Positions 1 through 15,899 of a stretch of 64,000 nt of DNA are shown here, piece after piece; position 1 is the stretch's first letter, and every line of letters starts with the position of its first letter. The position numbers were made by a program, and so were the translations under genes. The notes under the pieces were generated by a model. The model ran no database searches and was not told the DNA's origin. It saw only the letters and a list, made by a program, of their open reading frames with translations. The DNA is from Paraspadella gotoi. Its lineage: Eukaryota; Chaetognatha. The stretch covers positions 18,928,615 to 18,992,614 of the forward strand of contig CM119268.1 in assembly GCA_051294375.1 (NCBI GenBank), given 5' to 3'.

Positions 1-500
1 GGAAGAAGAACAAAATTTTAAAAAAGAATTGGTGTATATGAAACAGGAAGAAAGGAGGCAGTAGGTCGAGCGAGCGCGAAGGGGCGGGCGGTGGAAGGGT
101 CGGGCGGAGTGGAAAGCAGTGTTTCGGGCAGATGTGGGCTTACAGACAACAAAAACGGTGATGATGGAAAGTGACACTGAGAGAGGAGAGGCAAGAGAGA
201 GAGAGGAGGAGAGTAGATTAGAGAGAGAGGATGACCGGAGAATGAGGAGAGAGAGAGAGAGAGAGAGAGAGATGAGTTGAACAGGAGAAAGGAGAGAGAG
301 AGAGAAGAGAGTCGGTCGTTTGAGAGGGCGAATTTCGTTATTGGCGCGGTCAGTGGGCGGGCCAGAGGAGTTGGGCGAAGCGGGCGGCGAGTGGGCGGCG
401 AGCAGGGGGAGGCGGAACAACAAAAAGGAACGGCGGGAAATTCGGAGATGAGGTATAAAGGTAGTGAAAGAGAAACGAATCTGTAAAAATATATACTATT
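1..500. repeat. GA-rich low-complexity DNA
   Basis: Purine-rich plus strand with short (GA)n runs at about 175-310, interrupted by CpG-bearing stretches (340-420). Long frames are open on both strands, but they are serine/leucine-rich or arginine/glutamate-rich readings of the repeat. I see no splice context or codon bias that would make any of them a gene. Confidence 0.6.
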
Positions 501-526
501 GAGGCAAGTTTTCGTGGAGTCTAACG

Positions 527-760
527 GTGCCTCTAAACTCGGCGGCACGGGAACGTGAAGAAAGGGAAAAGGAAAGAGGATCAAACAGAGCATCACCTTT
601 GGCAGATGACGAGAAAGGCGCGACAATAACGACGATGAACTCCGTAGACGACGACTCGGGCGTGGCCGCACCAACGTCGCCGCCAGTCGTCGCTTCTTGC
701 GACACGAACGAAGGCGTGGCGCCCACCAGCAGCCACAAACAGCCAAGCGGTCAAGTCTGA
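527..760 (+). other. candidate GC-rich reading frame, unrecognised
   Basis: A frame of 77 codons becomes GC-rich in its second half (638-760), with an internal ATG at 638 followed by MNSVDDDSGVAAPTSPP. Third-position bias there resembles real exons elsewhere in the window. No membrane segment or known motif is visible. It could be a 5' coding exon (a weak donor lies near 748) or a CpG-rich promoter stretch that is open by chance. The minus strand is also open across it, which weakens the call. Confidence 0.15.
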
Positions 761-839
761 ACGAAATCGCGGCACAAGGGAAGTTTCCATGGAGGAATTG
801 AAACGTCAAATCGCGGCGAAAGGAAGTGAGAGGGTCTAA

Positions 840-3071
840 GAACGTAACCGTCAGGTAAGATGAGGAGTAAAGTAATTGCCTGTGGGTGAGGAGTTGGGAG
901 AACAGGAGGAAGAAGAAAGGTAGAGTTTAAGGTAGGTGCGGGAAAGTAATTTATGCAACTGATCAGATAATGAGGCCATTACAACACCAAAGAGACAGGT
1001 AACCAGTCAAAAAAAGAAAGAAAAAGAAGTAGGAGCAAGATAAGAGGAACATAAAAAAAATTAATTAAATATAAATGAAATATATATATAAAATAAATAA
1101 TTAGTAAAAAATATAACAAAAAAAAAATTAAACGAAAAAGTATCTAACACACAAGGAAAGTACAAAAATAATCAAGAAATTTAAGATCGAATTTAATTAA
1201 TCACTAATAATTATCATACAATGAAGACATCTGAGTTAAATAAACAATGGTAAAAGGAAGAAGAAAAAAGACAAATGAAAAAGAGGAAAGAGAAAGGAAC
1301 AGAGAAAGAAGAAAGAGAGTGAAAAGAAGGAATAAAGCTAAAAAACGTAATCATTGAAAATTCGAATTAAAAACAAAACGAGAAACGATTTAAAATGGAA
1401 TCAATTGAAATAAAAAGATAGAAAGTAAAGAGAACATAGAGAATAGAAATGACATAAGAAACAATAGGAAACAGCGAAGAAAGAAAGATTCCATGAATTT
1501 TTTCTAAAACAGAGGGTAAATAAAAAAATAAAAGAAATTTGAAAGAGTATAAAAGGGGAAAAAATATATGACAACGATACGGATAGGATCAAATCTAGAA
1601 TCCCGTAGTACGTTGAGATTCTTAGGTCTACCGGGATAAAATGGTCCCCTAAGAATAAGAGAAAATATGGATTCTCTGGTAGAAAAAACAAGGAAGAGGT
1701 AAATTGGTAGCTTCGAAAAAAAGTAGTTAAATCACTCGCGGACGCAGAAAAGATGGATAGAGTATTATATATAACATTGTATTGTGATAATGATGTATTT
1801 GCGAAATAAAGATATATGTTAGTGCGGTGTAGCAGGAGAGACTCAAAAACCAAGCTTAGACAGAGGTCGAATAGGAACGAAAATTATCAGCTTTAAATGG
1901 CTAAACACACAAGCAATAGTGCAGATGCAGCACACGAGAGAGAGTAGAATAGAAGAGAGACTACGGAGAAGAGGTCGACGAAGTATGATTGAGAGAGAAG
2001 ATCCACATGACATGAAAGAGCGAGCGAATCGCAACATTATTGGGCTATCCCAAGACGGACCCCGGTTACCACACCCACGCACGATGCACACCCCCGCGTA
2101 TTCGACTCAACCCCACACTACGAGGAAGACGGATGATATTCAGGGCGAGAACGAGGCACTAGAGAGACGAGGATTGGTAGACGATTTCGCGAGTGAGCAC
2201 GCGAGAGCCGAGACGACGCGAAGAGCCGAGAGAGAGAGAGGCCGACAGCAGCCGCCGCCGAGAGAGAGAGTATTCAGCAAGCACTGCACGTGACCGCGGC
2301 AGAGCAGCGTGCGCCCCAGAGCACCGCGAAGCGACCGGACCTCGGATTCGGAAGACCCGCAGACTCTGTGACGTATTACGAGAATGACAGGAATTATAGT
2401 GGTGCAAGAAAAAGAAGAGGCAAGATAGACTAAGAGAATCGACACCAATGAGGAAGTAGGAGAAATTGGGAGGGAAACAAGATAGAGTTAAGCAGAAAAA
2501 AGGGGGGAAGAAGGAAATAGCGCATGTTGTAAAGGGCGCCAAATGAAAAGAAATGGAAAGTGCGAGGGGGGAAATGGTGGAAGATATGGTTGGCTTAAGG
2601 AAAGCGTGACTAAGGGCGATGGGGAAATTGAGCACAATGATTTATGGACAAGTTTTTAAACCAAGATTTGGGAAACGCATATGGACGTGAAAGGAAAAGG
2701 GCATATTAAATAGGCGAATGAACCATAATGATATCGGTATTCGCCCGTCTATATCCGCCGTTTAACCTCCAAATTTTATGATCATCAGAGAGATCATGTC
2801 GATTTAACGAACTAGACGCAAATATAGACGCTAAAAAGAAACGGAATTTGGACCGCCTAAACTAGACGCAATTCAAAAAATGAAATAAATGCCGAGAATC
2901 ATAAATTACTTTGTTTACAGTTGTCAGAAGCGAATATGATTTGTTTACCTGTTTGCTTTTCTACTTTTTTTATTTACTCTTTTTTCTAATTTTCTCTTCT
3001 TTTTCTCTCCTTTTTTTTCTTTTCTTTTCTTTTCTTTTTTCTTTTCTCTTTTCCTCCAACCATCTCCTCAG
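840..3071. other. non-coding spacer with a CpG-rich patch
   Basis: Mostly AT-rich and purine-rich DNA. The patch at about 1960-2390 is CpG-rich and purine-rich, with short GA runs and ambiguous open frames on both strands. It would suit a promoter or 5' untranslated exon for the tetraspanin downstream, but nothing in it decides this. From 2940 to 3071 a long pyrimidine tract leads into the first recognisable tetraspanin splice acceptor. Confidence 0.4.
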
Positions 3072-6641
<3,570 letters not shown>

Positions 6642-8126
6642 CGCCAGCTAATTCCCCTTCGAGACAGTGGGCGCCCAAAGAGGATAGGTATCGTAAAATT
6701 GTAATATTATTGTGAGGGGAAAGAAACTGCTACAAGTATGGTGTACTAAAATGTCAATTGTTTCGGCGCATCGACTATCGGACTGGTCTTTTGTTTTATG
6801 TAAGCCTCACTTCGAACTTTATTTGCATATTAACAACGGACTAAGAAACGAAAGAAGGCACGAACTAACGAAGTAGAAAAAGAAAGAGACGAACTAAAAT
6901 GTCTCATAACAACCCGAAAACTATAATTAAAAAGTAAATTAAATAGTAAAAAACTTACCCACGACTTACCCTTGCGCGTTTTTCGCCGACGCAGCGAGGA
7001 ACGTGACCGCGACGACGTTCGTGGCGACGAGGGAAACTGTGATGTAGGCGCTGAGGGATGGGTGAGGTCAAGGGCGGTGACGGAGGCGTCGATCGCGAAC
7101 CTTACCTTTAACTTGTTGGTGATTAAAGATAAGGGAAGCGAATGGTCGCCCTCTTCCCCTCCTTAAATCACTCTCCTCACGTAAGCGCCCTTCCTGCGTC
7201 GGGCGTTGATCCTCGCAACAGAATCGAGGCTCACGTAAGCCATTTCTTTTCTTGTTCTTTTGTTTTGTTTTTGTGTTCTTTTTATGTCATTTGTTTTGTT
7301 TTTTTGTTCTTCGTCGCGCGTATGCAAGCAATGTCTCGAAAAATGTCGCGTTTTGTCTTATCTATTTAAAATTTAAAGAGTTTTTTTTAATAATGTTATT
7401 GTTTACAAATTCGAGATTTTTCGAGCCCAAAATTGAGAAAAAACCTTCGGTTGTCGCGCCATTCACCTTTCTGCGTCATATTTAACAAGTTACCATCCAC
7501 TGCATCCAAATTTATTCACTGATATGAATCGTATTTTTTAAATCGACAAACGTTAGATAATAACAATTAACAAATCGTCAGTCTCATATAGCTCGTTTCA
7601 AAGCACGATGAATTTCTTTAATGACACTTAGTTCTTGTTTTAAAAATGTTTTATTTCATCGAATATTTAAACAAAATAAGAAAAAATGATGACTTGAGAC
7701 ACAAACCCAGGGTCGCATGTTATTTTTCTGGTAGTTGTTCGTGTTGCCTAAAAAAACGCCTGATCACGTTCGTTAACGTATTAAAACTTATAAACACCAA
7801 AAGGGAAAAAATCACGAAATCACTCGACACACACATTTCGTACGAATATTTGACAAGCATGAAAAACAGCTAACTGTAATAGAACGAATTGCACGGACTT
7901 AAACAGTTTGTAAAACATTTTCAATAACCGTTAAACTAGCAACAAAAAATGTGATTTATCTTTATCTTTTTTTTTAAACTTTTTTCTTCTCTTTTTCCTT
8001 TCTATTTTCTTATGTCCTCTTCATCTTCCTCTGCATCTTTTTTCATCTCTTTTCTTTTACTTTTCTCCCTTCTTATTTTCTATTATTCGAATTGCCTCTC
8101 TTATATCTTCGTCCCTCTTTTCTCAG
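6642..8126. other. tetraspanin 3' region and spacer
   Basis: After the tetraspanin stop the DNA is AT-rich. Apart from the small GC-rich block at 6997-7061 and a few donor-like GTAAGC sites near 7180-7235 I see nothing coding. From about 7960 to 8126 it is the T/C-rich tract preceding the next acceptor. Confidence 0.45.
6997..7061. other. candidate small exon, strand uncertain
   Basis: A GC-rich block bounded by splice-like signals on both strands. Plus: GCCGACGCAG acceptor before it and GATGG|GTGAGG after it, reading EERDRDDVRGDEGNCDVG, or in another frame RNVTATTFVATRETVM then stop. Minus: ACATCACAG acceptor and a full-consensus GTAAGT donor, reading the hydrophobic SLVATNVVAVTFLAASAK with very strong GC third-position bias. 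The minus reading looks slightly better, but no partner exon was found for either. RNA evidence would settle it. Confidence 0.3.
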
Positions 8127-8381
8127 GACCGACGAAACAGTTTCCCAGTCGCCATTGGTCACCTCTCGATCCTCAAGGTCCCACTATGACTGCTTATCGC
8201 CGAGGTAAGGTCCAGGGGAGAGATAAGGGTAATGGCATCGAGGGACCATAATTACAATTAAAATCAAGCAGTTTCAGAAAGAAAGTGATCAATCTCTATG
8301 ATTGTTTGAAGGTTAAATGAAAGAGCAGCTTCTTATAAATGATGAGAGACAGAAAGTTGAGCTCGTTCATGGACTATCTCT

Positions 8382-8459
<78 letters not shown>

Positions 8460-9328
8460 GACCACATAACCAGATCCTTTAATGTCCTAAACTGCTTTCT
8501 CGATTCAATATTAACGAAACAGCGAAACAAATGGACGCTTCTGGCGACAATAAAAAGGGGAAACGAAAAAGGAGGAAAAAATAGGGGCGAGAAATAGATA
8601 AATGGATAAATGGATAAATGACGGACGAAATGGACGAAAAAGGGAAATGAAATATGAGGGTTGAAATAGAAGAAAAGCGAGACGAAAACTGATGGAAAAA
8701 ATTAGGATGAGACTGAAAAATTTAAAAAGTTGTACAAAGTTGTTCATTGTACAATGTATATAACGCATATATTTTTTGAACTTTTTTATATTTTAAACGT
8801 ATATTAAATTTTTAAACTGTATGAAAAACTGTATGATAAATTGTATAAGAAAACTCGGTCGACATCCACCCATCCCTCTTCGACATTCCCTTCCCAGCGC
8901 TAAAAGGTCGTCACGTTAGCGAGCACCACAGATGGCGCCCGTCTTCGCTTCCGCCGATGCCGTCGACTCTCACGGAGGCGCCGCGTTACTTTCCATCGCC
9001 GATGGCGTCGCCGCGTCAACGTCTCCCGCGCGTCAAATCTCGCGACGACGACCACAACGCTGCCACCGGAGCGGAAAATAGCGCCGTCGCCGCCGCCGAA
9101 GTAGACGACGCCGGTTTCCCGCAGCGCATGCGCGCGTTCGTTCCGGCGTCGGAGGCGGCGTCACCGTCGTCCCCACCGACGCCGCGATCGCCGACGACGC
9201 CGGAGACTCGATCGTCGGCGTCGCGTCGATCGTCGACTCCTCGGCCGATCGAAGACAGGACTCACTTGCGTAACACGTGGAACACGGCCTGGAACGCTGC
9301 TTGGTTCGAAGGGGAATTTAAAATATAA
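8127..9328 (+). CDS. 3' exons of an unrecognised proline/serine-rich protein
   Basis: Two exons with matching phases: 8127-8204 (acceptor TTCTCAG, donor GAG|GTAAGG) and 8898-9328 (acceptor CTTCCCAG), joining to KQFPSRHWSPLDPQGPTMT ... LKGRHVSEHHRWRPSSLPPM and ending at TAA 9326-9328. The last exon is strongly GC-biased at third positions. It encodes a disordered tail with Pro/Ser/Thr-rich blocks (PSSPPTPRSPTTPETRSS) and an odd tryptophan-spaced end (NTWNTAWNAAWF). There are no membrane segments. The protein family is not recognised. The 5' exons were not found; they would need to end in phase 1. It may be a separate gene beginning in the spacer, or its 5' part may lie inside or before the tetraspanin locus. 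An AATAAA lies about 300 bases downstream. Confidence 0.55.
8386..8457. repeat. (CT)n microsatellite
   Basis: An uninterrupted CT tract in the intron between the two exons of the unrecognised gene at 8127-9328. It does not touch an acceptor here. Confidence 0.95.
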
Positions 9329-10312
9329 AACACAAATTTAATGCATTCTCTATTTTATTGAGATCGCTATGATCTTTTGTTTTTCTCCCACAAATTGCGC
9401 GCCATCTATCGAGATTACAAAAAAACTTTTCTTTTTTTTTTTCAAATGATTTTACCGATCGATTGTTCAATTGTTCTTTTAAAATGAATCTTCGACATTC
9501 TCTCGTATTAATGAATATAACACGCAGAATCATGCATACATATATGTTGCTCATTGTACATATATAAAGTTTTTCCTTGCATTTTGTTTTCTCACCACGC
9601 CGCATTTTGTTTTCGTTGTTGTTGTTCCCAAACGTTTATGATGGAATAAAAACTTTTAAATTTGCTTCGTAGCCAAATTCACGACCGAAGAAAAACAAAT
9701 AAAGGTCGTTAGCCTTTTGTTTCGCCTTTTCGCGAATTTTTTTTTTTTTCGGAAATTGCATCCACTATTTAATATTTATGGCACAAAAAGGAAAAAAAAA
9801 AATTAAGGACGTATAAATTAGTTATACCGTAGACTAATACTAATAGAGTTTTTCTCCTCTCTCTCTCTCTCTCACGATTCCTTTTGGAAATAAAAATCTG
9901 TTTCAATCGTTTATTTTTTTTTTGTTTTTTTTTTCAATTGCCGCTTGTGTGTTCGTATCGACCACTCCGTTTTTTGTTTGAATTATGACAAAAAAAATCG
10001 CTCATTATTTTTAAGGAAATAAAACAATTTGTCTTTTAAAAGTGGACTTTTTTTCTCTTTTTTTTTCTAATTGTAGTGCGCTTTCAAATCAATTCGCTTC
10101 TCATGAAAATGTTGCTGCAAATACTGAATTCGCGGCAGAAGCGAATTTTCCTCGATGACATGTCCGGGTCAATACGACTCAGCCTCGCAAATTGATCTCT
10201 CGCTCTTTCACTCACTCTCCATCTTTGCCCTCTCCATCACTTCAAATTTTGTTTGCCTGAAAAATAGTGTTTTCGCTGAAATCCATTAAATCCGGCGCTG
10301 CTCCCTCATCTG

Positions 10313-10404
<92 letters not shown>

Positions 10405-10889
10405 TCTCTTCTACCCTTTCTAGAGAGTCAATAGTTCTATCTTTGTAATTCTCTTTTCTATTTCTCTCTAACTCTAACTCTAATCCTTCGTCGTCGTAGC
10501 ACCGACAAATTCTTTTTCGAATATAATAATATAATAATATAATATAATAATATAATATAAATAAAAAAATATTACTTTCTCTCCGTACTCCTACTCTAGT
10601 CTACCTCCTAGAAACTTTCCTCTGAAAAATTACGATCAGGAAAATCGGAGATCTCTCTTTGTTTATATTTTCTTATTAATTAAGAAATCTTATTTAACAA
10701 ATAACGCAGTAAAACGGCCAGATTTAATAGGCGACGACGTCAAAGCTTAACGATTTCGTGTATTGAAATTTGTGAAGCTTATCCCTTTTTTTAGGAGAAG
10801 TTGGCTATTGGCCAATAGTCAATGGTCTCCGCTCCTCATCAGAATTCAGAACCAAGAATTCATGATCTTCGTAATTAGGAGTAGCCGCA

Positions 10890-11345
10890 CTCAATGGGGT
10901 GAGTCAAAAATTTTGAGTGAAAGTACTATGTCTCAAACGAATATTTAGACATTTTAAGATACTTTCAATGGACCAAAAATTCTTAATATGGCTCTATACC
11001 TAGTAATTAATTTTTTAATATTTATTTATAGATAGGAAAGGCCAAAAATTTTTTTTTGAATTTTTAAATTTTAAGACCAGATTCAGATAGCTCATAAAAA
11101 GTTGTCTACACAAAGTATGATTCTTTTTTAAATATTTTTACGATAAGTGTGTCAAAAATAAAAAAACTGTAAAAAATCATCATCATCATCATCATCTTTC
11201 GATGATTTTATCAGTTTTTTTATATTTTCACTTAGAAAACGTAAGAATTTTTAAAAGCTGTAATTATATTTCTTGTTTAACTTTTTATGCTCTATCAGAA
11301 TCCATCAAAAAATTTTAAGATTTTAAAAAAATATTTTTTGCTCAA
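10890..11345. repeat. dispersed AT-rich repeat, copy 1
   Basis: This stretch is collinear with 41505-41945: both contain CAATGG..., TTTCAATGGA, AGTAATTAATTTTTTAATAT, TTTATAGATAGGAAA, TCTACACAAAGTAT and a hairpin formed by AAATCATCATCATC and GATGATTTTA. Identity looks like roughly 75-85% by eye with indels. Orientation is the same in both copies. No coding capacity, so a nonautonomous element or an old duplicate. Confidence 0.7.
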
Positions 11346-11503
11346 TATAGTAATATTATATTTTTAATTAGGCGAGTACCCTCAGAAGAAAGCATTTTTG
11401 ACAAAAAATATTTTAATACCATAATCTATGGTCATGATAGATTATTTTAACGCTGTATACATTAGCATTTAAATTTCATCGGCTATGGCTATCGTAATGA
11501 GAC

Positions 11504-11560
<57 letters not shown>

Positions 11561-12723
11561 CTCGTCTCTCTCTCTCTCTCTCTTTCTTTCTCTCTCCCTC
11601 TCTCTTCGATATCCATGAGGAAAAGGGAAATCGAGAAATTCGGCGCAAAGAAATCAAACCTTTTTTTTCTTTTATTTTTTTTATTTCCTTTTTTACTTTT
11701 TATTCTTTATTCATGGTTTTCGTTTCTGCTCCGACGAAATTTAATCCTTGAAACTTCGTCTAACTTAACGAATATTTTCACTATTTTTAATATCTTTAGT
11801 ATCGTTTTTTACTCGTGCGTATGTTTCACCGTTTCTCACGCCATTTTTTCCATTTTTCATTTTTCGGTATAGTTATTATTAGTAAAGCCCTGATATTAAA
11901 AAAAGAAAAAAACAAAAAAAGCTACGACGGATTTTGTTTACCTGTCATTAAAAGGTCCGTTTGGTTGACAGAACGGCAACATATCTATTTTGAGAATGCC
12001 ACATATCTGTTTGTTCATCCCAGAATTCAATTTTACCTTCAGTATTTAACCTAAATATATTTTTAAACTTATAAACTAATCCCTAACCCTAATTTTTAAC
12101 TCTAACCTAATCCTAAACACAAACCCTAAAAGGAGAGAGAGAGAATGTCTGATAACGAAAAATGTTCCAAAGTCGAAACGTTCCAAGAAGAGGAGAGTCC
12201 CAGTCTTCGATTGATAAAAGTCTCCGAAAATTTAGTAGATAAACTTGGAATTTTGTGGTTCTGGTATTAACTAGAATTTTTAAACAGAACTTGAGGTAAA
12301 CCGGACGAAACATACATAAATAAAATATAACGTTTTATATACAGCTATTGCATTGCTCGAGAATCAAGATTCAAGATTAATATGAATTGGTTTTACACTC
12401 CCGGAAGGATCTAGAGAAAATTATACTGTTCAATGATATATTTCCAAAAGTTAACTTGTAGCCGCACAGCAGTTCCTGCGCTAATGAATGAATCTCTTGA
12501 CATTTCGAATAACATCATTTAACACACGACGGCATTTCAGCATTCAAAGCACTTCAGCATTTCAGCATCTCCTTGTTCGACTGACGAGCCCGTCAATCAA
12601 GAGTCGCCCGAGGCAGCGACGGACTGACTCTTCTTTACGTCATCCGGGGCGCAATCAATATCCACATCCGGGGTTTCGCATCATTAATTCAGGGACGTGA
12701 TCCATTGAAGACGGGCAAAAAAA

Positions 12724-12962
<239 letters not shown>

Positions 12963-12966
12963 ACAG

Positions 12967-13200
12967 ACTAACGGCGACGCCTCGCCTGGGACTCGGAGGC
13001 GTGGCAGAGGAAAAAAGAGGAACTCGCCGAGCGGCGTCGACAGTTGACATCGGGTTTGTCTGGCGTCGGCAGCGGCGTCGTCAGCGTCGGCAGCATCGGC
13101 GGCAGCGTCGGCGGAAGCGTCCTGACTGGGCACAGCAACGCCATGAATGGGTTCGGACACGGGGGCGCCTCGCTCGCTAGCGCCGCGCGCTTCATTGCAG
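12967..13200 (+). other. candidate GC-rich exon, reading frame ambiguous
   Basis: A strong CT-tract acceptor precedes a 234-base GC-rich block that is open in more than one frame. Frame A from the acceptor gives TNGDASPGTRRRGRGKKRNS and stops at 13045. Frame B stays open to 13180. Frame C, after a TAA at 12969, reads a charged helix (AWDSEAWQRKKEELAERRRQ) followed by a Gly/Ser/Val-rich stretch (GVGSGVVSVGSIGGSVGG) up to ATTGCAG|GTTGG. The minus strand is also open as an Ala/Asp-rich frame. Frame C has the best codon bias, but the in-frame TAA sits only two bases inside the acceptor, so either the acceptor is elsewhere or the assembly has an indel. Confidence 0.35.
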
Positions 13201-13218
13201 GTTGGATGCAAAGGGAGG

Positions 13219-13221
<3 letters not shown>

Positions 13222-13315
<94 letters not shown>
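13222..13315. repeat. (GA)n microsatellite
   Basis: An uninterrupted GA tract directly after the ambiguous exon. Confidence 0.95.
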
Positions 13316-13316
<1 letters not shown>

Positions 13317-13786
13317 GCACAAACGATGACTGCTCAATGCTTAATGTGACAACAGACGCCTCTTCTGTTTCACAGTCGCATAGTTAGTGAGAAGTGGCAC
13401 TCCGTTTTACCACTTGTTTGATGATTCCGACCAGAGCGAATACAATGACGAGTACTAGATCACAGACAATCACGCCTCTTGCTTTCATTCGATTCACGAA
13501 TCACTAACCGTGAGGACCCCACATAACCTCACGACCTCACACAACGACAATTCCAAGAGACGACAATAGCAAAACGATACAACGACGCTTTTATACGAGA
13601 CCGACTGTAACGCCTTTACATGATCAGATGACCACAACACGTGACCATTAGAGTGGAGCACTGGAGAACATGAATTGTATTTGAGTGAACAAACAATGAT
13701 ATTTAAGCGTAAGATAGTATGATTAAGGAGTACAAAAATATTTTGCTTATATTGTTTAGGAAACAGCAGCATTTATTACAATATAT

Positions 13787-14143
13787 TTATAGTAATATCC
13801 TTATAAAATCATAAATTTTCAAAATAATTTTTTTTAAATCTTTATTAAAGATTCTGATTCTTCATAAAAAGTTAGATTAAAAATATAAAACCTGTTATTA
13901 AAAAATTCAATGTCTTCAGCATCCAAAATGAAAAAAAAGGTCAAATTCTCTACTTTTTTACGCGTTGTAATAAAAACTATTATGATGAAACGTTTTGGTC
14001 ATTTTTCGCAGCTTTGACTTAAAAATATTGTATAACATATTTTACAAAAGCTTTTCAGTTTTTTCTGGTAAATCCGAAACTGTTCTTAAAATTAAAAAAA
14101 TATGATTTTATACTTTTATGATTTTATAAGGATATTACTATAA
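13787..14143. mobile_element. MITE-like element with 29-bp terminal inverted repeats
   Basis: The 29 bases at 13787-13815 (containing GTAATATCCTTATAAAATC) recur as an exact reverse complement at 14115-14143. The 357-bp element is AT-rich, has no open frame and is flanked by AT-rich DNA in which a TA duplication cannot be told from background. Size, perfect inverted repeats and lack of coding capacity fit a miniature DNA transposon. The superfamily is not certain. Confidence 0.7.
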
Positions 14144-14692
14144 AAAAAATTCAATTAATGATACTGTTATGCAAATTTTTTTTAATAAAAGGGTTTAATT
14201 TTGTTTTATTATATTTAGAAAGGCAGCAAAAAAATATTGTTCTATCGCTCAATATTTTCATCACTCCACCCTAGTGACCAAAGGACCACATCGAGACGAC
14301 CACTGCTTTCCACGAGACACACGACTTTTCCCCCGCGTCTCGTTTATCGCGGATTTCTTTCCGCTCGACCGCCACTTTTCTTTTCTTTCCGCCCTTTTGT
14401 TTTTGTTTTTGTTTTTTTTTGTTGCTTTTTTTGTTTTTTTATTATTTTTTGTTTATGCTCTGCTTTCGTTTGTTTATGTCGTCCCGTTTCTTTTCAGCGT
14501 TGGTAGTTTAGTATTCTTTTTCTGTTTCATGGATTCGCTCTCTTTGGTCTGTTTTCTTCTTTGCTTGGCACAGAACGGATTGTAACTTGTATCTATTTAA
14601 AAATAATACAATTTTAAGACAGGCGACAAGAGATGAGATCTATATTAAACAATATTAAATATCAATATTAAAGTTACAATACTTCTTCCCAG

Positions 14693-15450
14693 GGATCTCG
14701 CCAAGCCAAAATCGACGCCATTTTAGGGTCCAGTTATCAAAGGTGAGTCATCGCCCTTACCCCTAACCCCTTAGCCCTTGCTCCCTTATCTTTTTGTACC
14801 CCATCCTAACCCTCAACGTCTTCCACCCATAACCCCCTCCCCTTTTTTTCATCCCCTCAGCCCCGCACGCACTCCGACCTCGGCACCGGAATCGCGTGAT
14901 TGGATACGCAACTTTCGGTCTCAGCCCGGCGGCGCCATCCAAAGATCTCTATCTCGGGAGTCGCCGGTTCGAGCCCTGCCTTCGGAGGTGAGTTTTCCGA
15001 TGAAGAAGAGAAAAAAAAGGTTCCGTAATTAATTTTATGTTAAGTCTTAATAATTATATGTTCATCAATAATCGATTATCGCTACGATATTAGCGATTGC
15101 TCGTTTTGATTTCCGTACGACACCACGACACTGACGACGACGACGACGACGACGACGACCATGATGATTCCAACGTCGATGTATTTGCTTTCCTTTTTCT
15201 ATCGCCTCTATTGTTTACGCTCGAGTAGTTTCCTCTCACTTGTTTGTTATCGACGATTTCCATGACAACGAGATTGTTGAGTACGACGACGACGACGTTG
15301 TACGAAGGCGACGTAAGCGTAAAGGCGTCAACAATGACGCGGTTCCTCGACAACAAAGTACTAGCAAGTATCAGAATATCCCCCGCGGGACAAACTAGAA
15401 ATTTACTCGAAGCAAAATGGTGAATGAGCCAGAGATCTATTTATTATTAT

Positions 15451-15492
<42 letters not shown>

Positions 15493-15665
15493 TTAAATGA
15501 CAATTCTTCGGCCAAGTCTTTTCCACGTACCGTCGGTTCTGAAAAAGTTTTTCTCGTTCTTGAACTGCAGACTCAATCCCGTAGATCTGCACGGAAGAAT
15601 CTCATTTTCTTTTTCCTTATTTCTCTCATCGTCAGTTGACAAGTGAAAGAGTCAACCATGGATGA
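14693..15665 (+). CDS. unrecognised short exon chain
   Basis: Exon 14693-14742 (acceptor CTTCTTCCCAG, donor AAG|GTGAGT) reads GSRQAKIDAILGSSYQ in phase 0. It joins in matching phase to exon 14861-14987 (acceptor ATCCCCTCAG, donor GAG|GTGAGT), reading RTPTSAPESRDWIRNFRSQ, then a serine/arginine-rich tail (QRSLSRESPVRALPSE). That exon ends in phase 0. One possible continuation is the exon after an excellent acceptor at 15635 (TTATTTCTCTCATCGTCAG), which gives LTSERVNHG and a stop at 15663-15665. Another possibility is a jump to the phase-0 exon at 35057. The family is not recognised. It resembles a disordered, phosphorylatable linker (RSLSRESP). The true 5' end is unknown. Confidence 0.5.
15128..15165. 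repeat. (GAC)n trinucleotide repeat
   Basis: About nine GAC units. On the minus strand it gives a short polyserine frame, which is not supported as a gene. Confidence 0.8.
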
Positions 15666-15785
15666 GGATAGATGTCCTAAGAGTAGCGATCAAAAACAAA
15701 AGACATTGCAACGAGTCCGGTTATCGAACCCGAACGTTGATCGCTTCCTCGGAGAGATAGAAGAAAAAGAAGGTCAGGCAAGCGA

Positions 15786-15890
15786 AGAAAAGAAAAAAAA
15801 AGAAAAGAAAAGAAAAGAAAAGAAAAGAAAAGAAAAGAAAAGAAAAGAAAAGAAAAGAAAAGAAAAGAAAAGAAAAGAAAAGAAAAGAAC
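15786..15890. repeat. (AAAAG)n pentanucleotide repeat
   Basis: About 20 units of AAAAG. A plus-strand frame begins at an ATG at 15643, or at 15658 (MDEDRCPKSSDQKQKTLQRV), and runs into the repeat as KKRKE. Its first 45 codons look mildly protein-like, but there is no splice or promoter support. Confidence 0.9.
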
Positions 15891-15899
15891 AAAAGAAAA

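Noticed and set aside
12080-12130. CCTAA/CTAACC-like words as a telomeric remnant
   Set aside because: Units are irregular and few; not a recognisable TTAGG or TTAGGG array.
14940-14987. GGTTCGAGCCC B-box-like word, possible tRNA gene
   Set aside because: Falls inside a phase-matched coding exon, with no A box or foldable cloverleaf at the right distance.
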